35,723 nucleotides of DNA, taken from NCBI GenBank assembly GCA_003245525.1, contig QKCY01000034.1, positions 1-35,723 of the forward strand, in the 5' to 3' direction. The notes under the pieces are model-generated. The model searched no databases and was not told the origin of the DNA. It was given only the letters and a program-made list of their open reading frames with translations. This DNA is from Victivallales bacterium. GTDB taxonomy: Bacteria; Verrucomicrobiota; Lentisphaeria; Oligosphaerales; Lenti-02. Positions 34,001 through 35,723 of this stretch are shown piece by piece (position 1 is the stretch's first letter; the number at the start of each line of letters is the position of its first letter). Made by a program: the position numbers and the translations under genes.

Positions 34001-35723
34001 GAACGGCCGCCGTTCCCGGCAACTACTTGGTTGCCGTGGACCAGACCGATCCCGATCTCCCGGGCGACCTGGCACTGGTGAGTGGTGGTGCGGATCTGGG
34101 GACGGGGTTGTACGACGTGACCATCGATCTCGCTGGCGAAAGCGTTCTGACCGCCGATTTCGGCTTCAACTACGCCGGTACCATCGGGGATACCGTGTTC
34201 TACGACTTCAACGGGGACGGCATCCAGGATCTGGACGGGTTGGACAATGTCCTCGGAACCGCCGACGATGAGGTGGGGGTGGCGGGCGTCTCGGTCCTGA
34301 TCTTCGAGGATACCAACGGCAACGGTGTGTTCGAGCCGGGCATCGACCTGATCGTCAGCGCGACCACCACGGACAGCAATGGCAACTACCTGTTCTCGAA
34401 CCTGGCCGATGGCACCTACTTCGTCGAGGTGGCCACACAGACCGTGCCCACTCCCGGCTCGTCGCCGGAGACCTACACCATGGTCCCCACCTCCGGCGAG
34501 GTGAAGTCCACGACTCTCTCGGGCGGAAGCACCGACCTTACCCTTGACTTCGGTTTCATCGAGGCCGCCCTTATCGAGGGTACCGTCTGGTACGACTCCA
34601 ACGCCAACGGAGTCCTCGATGGCGGGGAGAGCGGCCTGCCGAATGTGACGGTGTGGCTCGATCTGGACGGCGACGGCATCCTTGATCCCGGCGAACCATA
34701 CACCGAGACCGATGCGAACGGAGACTACCAGTTCCTCGCGGATACCGGCACCTACACCATCCGGTACCTGACCACGGACCCGGATATCCCCTCTGGCCTG
34801 GATCTGTCCACCACCGGTACGAGCTACACGGTCGACGCGGTCGCCGGCCTGGAATACACGGGGCTCGACTTCGGCCTGGCCTACAACGGAAGCATTGGCG
34901 ACACCGTCTATGCCAACCTGAACGCGAACCTAGTCCAAGACCCGGGGGAACCCGGGCTGCCGGGAGTCGCCGTCGTCCTCTACCTCGACTACGGGACGAT
35001 CGGCACCCTGGAGCCGGGAACCGATGTCGCCGTGGCGATGGCGGTGACCGACGCCATGGGCTACTACCTCTTCACCGGGCTCGCGGCCGGGGACTATCTG
35101 GTCGAGGTCCAGTCGGATTCCATTCCGGCGGGCTACAGCACGACACCCGACGCCGACCCCACCGGTGTCGCCGATGGTGTCGGGGCCACCACCATCGGGG
35201 TGGGAGGGAGCGACTTGTCGATGGACTTCGGCTATCCTCCCCTGGCCACCGTGTACACCGTGAGCGGCACCATCTGGGACGACAACGGTGACGGTGGCGG
35301 CACCGCGGGCGATGGGATCATGAACGGTACCGAAGCCGGGATTGCCGGGGTCACCGTGACCGTTGGCGTGGATACGGACCGCGACGGTACCATCGACGCG
35401 ACCTATACGGTGGAAACGGACGGTAGCGGCTTCTACAGCGTCGGGGCCATACCATCGGGGAGTTGGGTGACCATCACCGTGGACGAGGATAGTCTGCCTG
35501 GCAATGCCTACGTGCAGACCTACGATCCCGATGCCACGCTGGACGGTACCACGAGCCTGACTCCCGTCGGGGGCATCACCGCCGACCAGACGGGGCAGAG
35601 CTTCGGGTACCAGCAGATCCTGGGCAGCATCAGCGGCACGGTGGTCGGCAACGGCAATGGCGACGGTACCGCCGGGGCTGGCGAAACCGGCCTGCAGAAC
35701 GTCACCGTCACGCTCCGTTATGC
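28033..35723 (+). CDS. Giant secreted repeat protein with DUF11, SdrD-B-like and propeller domains (3' end outside window)
   Basis: The frame is open from ATG 28033 to the right edge, at least 2563 codons. A hydrophobic stretch (about 31-46, GRWVVLAACCLLPTLRG) suggests an export signal behind an unusually long basic, Cys-containing N-region; ATG 28189 would skip it. Order: N-terminal beta-rich domain (about 53-415), two DUF11 domains (about 417-523 and 530-653), three SdrD-B-like domains (662-1013), a third DUF11 start (1016-1091), a kelch-like propeller (1092-1362), an Ig-like region, a second propeller-like region (about 1500-1796), then at least six more SdrD-B-like domains and a cut one. 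Most SdrD-B-like units carry Asp/Asn-rich calcium-type loops such as DWNGNGTQD. The family forms stalks of cell-surface adhesins or S-layer-like proteins. The anchor lies outside the window. Confidence 0.88.
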   Translation, partial: MQRPGYGPCPSWCFGRGALLPGASAAGRLGRWVVLAACCLLPTLRGHNLDQRMTYLAFDAATLELIQQRAALGQTLVQAGDVLGIVLKTTPGPGTATGVGGYMTFYIPPGLTVTGAEYVRPDPTNPGNLIPIPIKGQSIIAIGAGPIAPATTAALIGQSLGPNINGVTELSVSGTGLHRGTIAGVYADTGIFYSTDAKTIDGSWVDNGGYDRSTATTADNYLTNNSGDVIIPTTEWDAEQLIAYGLKSPAAPIVDPNGRGNAPWGQANAVAGPESGYAWQFNWDTWLSTGNMQSATGQVGPWQRIKYPGSQISLDQAGLISTELGYAGIDASTVGYDLSALNPLPADTNAVRFSFGMLELWRTEYARVYVRVDADYICDFAMYADAFGGDAGGENGGKDHLWRYYEPTHVLVNPCTVLQKVASKQVVTVGETFYYTITYMNNGASDLTNVQIKDTLPSGVSFVSATPAASSGPNPLIWNIPVIPSQTIRTFTVYVKATSTGVLTNVAQAVSDQTTVSATDTVEVGLHSLLRYDKTVTPENVAPGGTVTYTLTVTNDGTGPNAVPLVIQELLPTGFSYSGMVSKTINGGTLPNPFFSVDASNPNKPKFTISTGIAALKTLVLTFTVTVGETVTTGTYYNTFYLQYESKVLGGNPLAPVTVGGASLGDTLYRDWNGNGTQDTGEEGISGVTVWLYQDDGDGIFEPGTDDTLVATKVTDASGYYLFSGLTAGGYFVWVDSSSIPSGHTLTGDPDGGLDGVYYSVLTVDEADLAADFGYQPTGTATIGDKVFDDTNKNGVFDGTDVGIDGVTVLLYEDTNGNGTIDSDDVQIASTATAGGGNYSFTGLNPDLYYLVAVTDGTGSAVDTYFADPYSSTTTNPNSVSPADFAGSGNNYTAADFGYFGLLPASVGDQVFVDANNNGIYDTGDTPLAQILVSLYLDSNGDGVPDPGELQATANTDTNGQYSFTDLPPGSYLVVVDTYDTDLPEGLTPSTTMWSVPLNAGDSITTADFPFVREIIKTVDKATASPGDTLTYTIQTNVPATTALSNVTLRDQLPTGATYVSSTYGGTYTSANRTVSWTLGTTVVGTSGAITSTPYLYAFRGDGKPDYWRYDVTTNTWTSSTTFGVNVKEGGALTYDGTRYVYGQEGNNTKVFKRFDTTTPGWASLTNVASTANVRNGGALVYLGGFVYSLIGNNSAEFQRYNVGTPGWSAMASTPANVNSGGALSTDGTNIYAFRGNGTKTFWRYNVGSNTWTALADAPQNVSNGGALRYVSGYIYATRGGNKTDFWRYNIAGNTWELRTSLPANVDQGGALAARGNTIYALRGAGTKGFYRYSITDNTWFRLADTPSNVKWGGALVNVGGGAQVDTEMHARPYAVHNGDTITVHLELSSTTAVTGVTPPLLAVASTGGASATYVSGPTPASLDIAAGGMADFTYTYTAVAGLATVPQSLQFSVAGFNSGTPLTAFAAANTNTVLVIPNLTVTATVDAGFSGTLVNYADITAQLQTGTGVCYIVANSSDCSDDLDHLLTVDSYGLVTDIGVTGTTGSKTLVWAADASRLYTTDYYPGATAGTSDYFGYLNINTGAFVPIGRILQNTSTDTQNLEGALGNFTELNVVGLAVNPINGNVYGVHRRTGTTTDLLFRIDPVTGLHVEDAFGAGVDYVQIPAVSSRGDIDDIKFSSAGTLYGIASNDGVAGSVDLLVTINTSTGVATAVATGATPAGAIYLDNNDDGVYTSGTDTAFYDVEGLSITSGDYVRISVGKDGGPEAGEVYNLDLTTGIVSAEGVPGLYCDYEGIACRDNPPFFSQESATTAVGNTVGDFVWSDLDGDGVQDVGEPGIPDIRVYLDANGNGQYDSGETYALTDLQGAYLIGGLGDEVYEVRVDYSTVPSGYAPSTPAVVSADLTPVGSTYFLTADFGLRPAGTATIGDTLWVDANEDGVVDSGETLLANVDVLLYADTNNNGIIDSADQLIATTTTDADGNYLFTGVAGTAAVPGNYLVAVDQTDPDLPGDLALVSGGADLGTGLYDVTIDLAGESVLTADFGFNYAGTIGDTVFYDFNGDGIQDLDGLDNVLGTADDEVGVAGVSVLIFEDTNGNGVFEPGIDLIVSATTTDSNGNYLFSNLADGTYFVEVATQTVPTPGSSPETYTMVPTSGEVKSTTLSGGSTDLTLDFGFIEAALIEGTVWYDSNANGVLDGGESGLPNVTVWLDLDGDGILDPGEPYTETDANGDYQFLADTGTYTIRYLTTDPDIPSGLDLSTTGTSYTVDAVAGLEYTGLDFGLAYNGSIGDTVYANLNANLVQDPGEPGLPGVAVVLYLDYGTIGTLEPGTDVAVAMAVTDAMGYYLFTGLAAGDYLVEVQSDSIPAGYSTTPDADPTGVADGVGATTIGVGGSDLSMDFGYPPLATVYTVSGTIWDDNGDGGGTAGDGIMNGTEAGIAGVTVTVGVDTDRDGTIDATYTVETDGSGFYSVGAIPSGSWVTITVDEDSLPGNAYVQTYDPDATLDGTTSLTPVGGITADQTGQSFGYQQILGSISGTVVGNGNGDGTAGAGETGLQNVTVTLRY
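30016..31070 (+). repeat. First block of three SdrD-B/Cna-B-like repeats
   Basis: Three units of about 110-120 codons start near 30016, 30370 and 30745. Each opens with GD plus a calcium-type loop (DWNGNGTQD, DDTNKNGVFD, VDANNNGIYD), has a mid-unit D-x-N-G-D/N-G segment, then GxYxFxxL, and ends in ADF. Divergence at DNA level is large, so the repeats are old domain duplications and not recent tandem copies. Confidence 0.8.
31306..32118 (+). repeat. Six-bladed kelch-like propeller repeats
   Basis: Blades of about 45 codons are marked by GGAL: VKEGGAL, VRNGGAL, VNSGGAL, VSNGGAL, VDQGGAL and VKWGGAL. Each of the first five is followed by an IYAFRGNG-like strand and FWRYN plus NTW. The opening half-blade (YLYAFRGDGKPDYWRYD) and closing half-blade (VKWGGALVNVGGG) would complete one blade together, the usual velcro closure, giving six blades. 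The insertion lies directly after a DUF11 strand (SWTLGTTVVG). Confidence 0.75.
33478..35723 (+). repeat. Second block of SdrD-B/Cna-B-like repeats, cut by the window edge
   Basis: Units begin near 33478, 33799, 34171, 34567, 34888, 35254 and 35626, the last incomplete. Calcium-type loops include SDLDGDGVQD, VDANEDGVVD, YDFNGDGIQD and YDSNANGVLD. The unit at 34888 has ANLNANLVQD, which lacks the first acidic residue and the central Gly. The unit at 35254 has a longer Gly/Asp-rich loop (DDNGDGGGTAGDGIMNG). Confidence 0.8.

Noticed and set aside
1-35723. tRNA, rRNA, integrase, insertion sequence and CRISPR signals
   Set aside because: None was recognised on either strand by reading; short structured RNAs could still be missed without a covariance search.

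Overview
This is GC-rich DNA (roughly two thirds G+C by eye) from a Gram-negative-type bacterium. Secreted multi-domain carbohydrate-active proteins, an AsmA/DUF748 envelope protein, a GH127 glycosidase and a very large SdrD/DUF11 surface protein occur together. That mix suggests the Planctomycetota/Verrucomicrobiota/Lentisphaerota/Kiritimatiellota area or a similar environmental heterotroph. The assignment is an inference from gene style; there is no rRNA or other phylogenetic marker in the window.

Layout. (1) 1-7228: a divergent pair of secreted glycan-related genes, a GH2-type glycosidase on the minus strand (running off the left edge) and a LamG/parallel beta-helix protein on the plus strand. 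They share a 126-base spacer with two inverted repeats. (2) 7229-7746: a gene-free stretch full of hairpins, including a REP-like inverted doublet. (3) 7747-19743: eleven co-oriented minus-strand genes forming a polyamine uptake and degradation cluster. In transcription order these are potA-potB-potC-potD, a 226-base hairpin-bearing gap, then putrescine aminotransferase, N-carbamoylputrescine amidase, agmatine deiminase, GABA-type aminotransferase, iron-dependent alcohol dehydrogenase, aldehyde dehydrogenase and a TetR/AcrR regulator. (4) 19744-20141: a control region with an AT-rich island and a perfect 14-base palindrome. (5) 20142-23156: a minus-strand pair, GH127 family glycosidase and exported SGNH hydrolase. 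(6) 23412-27680: a plus-strand DUF748/AsmA-like protein. (7) 27681-28032: another hairpin-rich spacer. (8) 28033 to the right edge: an open reading frame of at least 2563 codons for a secreted, repeat-built surface protein with DUF11 domains, SdrD-B-like repeats and two propeller-like insertions.

How the genes work together. The central cluster reads as a complete route: import of agmatine/putrescine (PotABCD), agmatine to N-carbamoylputrescine (AguA), to putrescine (AguB), to 4-aminobutanal (PatA-like), to GABA (ALDH), to succinate semialdehyde (GabT-like). The Fe-ADH offers a reductive exit to 4-hydroxybutyrate. No arginine decarboxylase is present, so agmatine would have to be imported or made elsewhere. 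A 12-base-arm palindrome lies directly upstream of the regulator gene and is the best operator candidate in the window.

The two most unusual items are the six-bladed kelch-like propeller inserted behind a DUF11 domain in the giant surface protein, and the palindrome-rich regulatory and spacer regions around the polyamine cluster. Many long antisense reading frames are judged to be GC-driven shadows.
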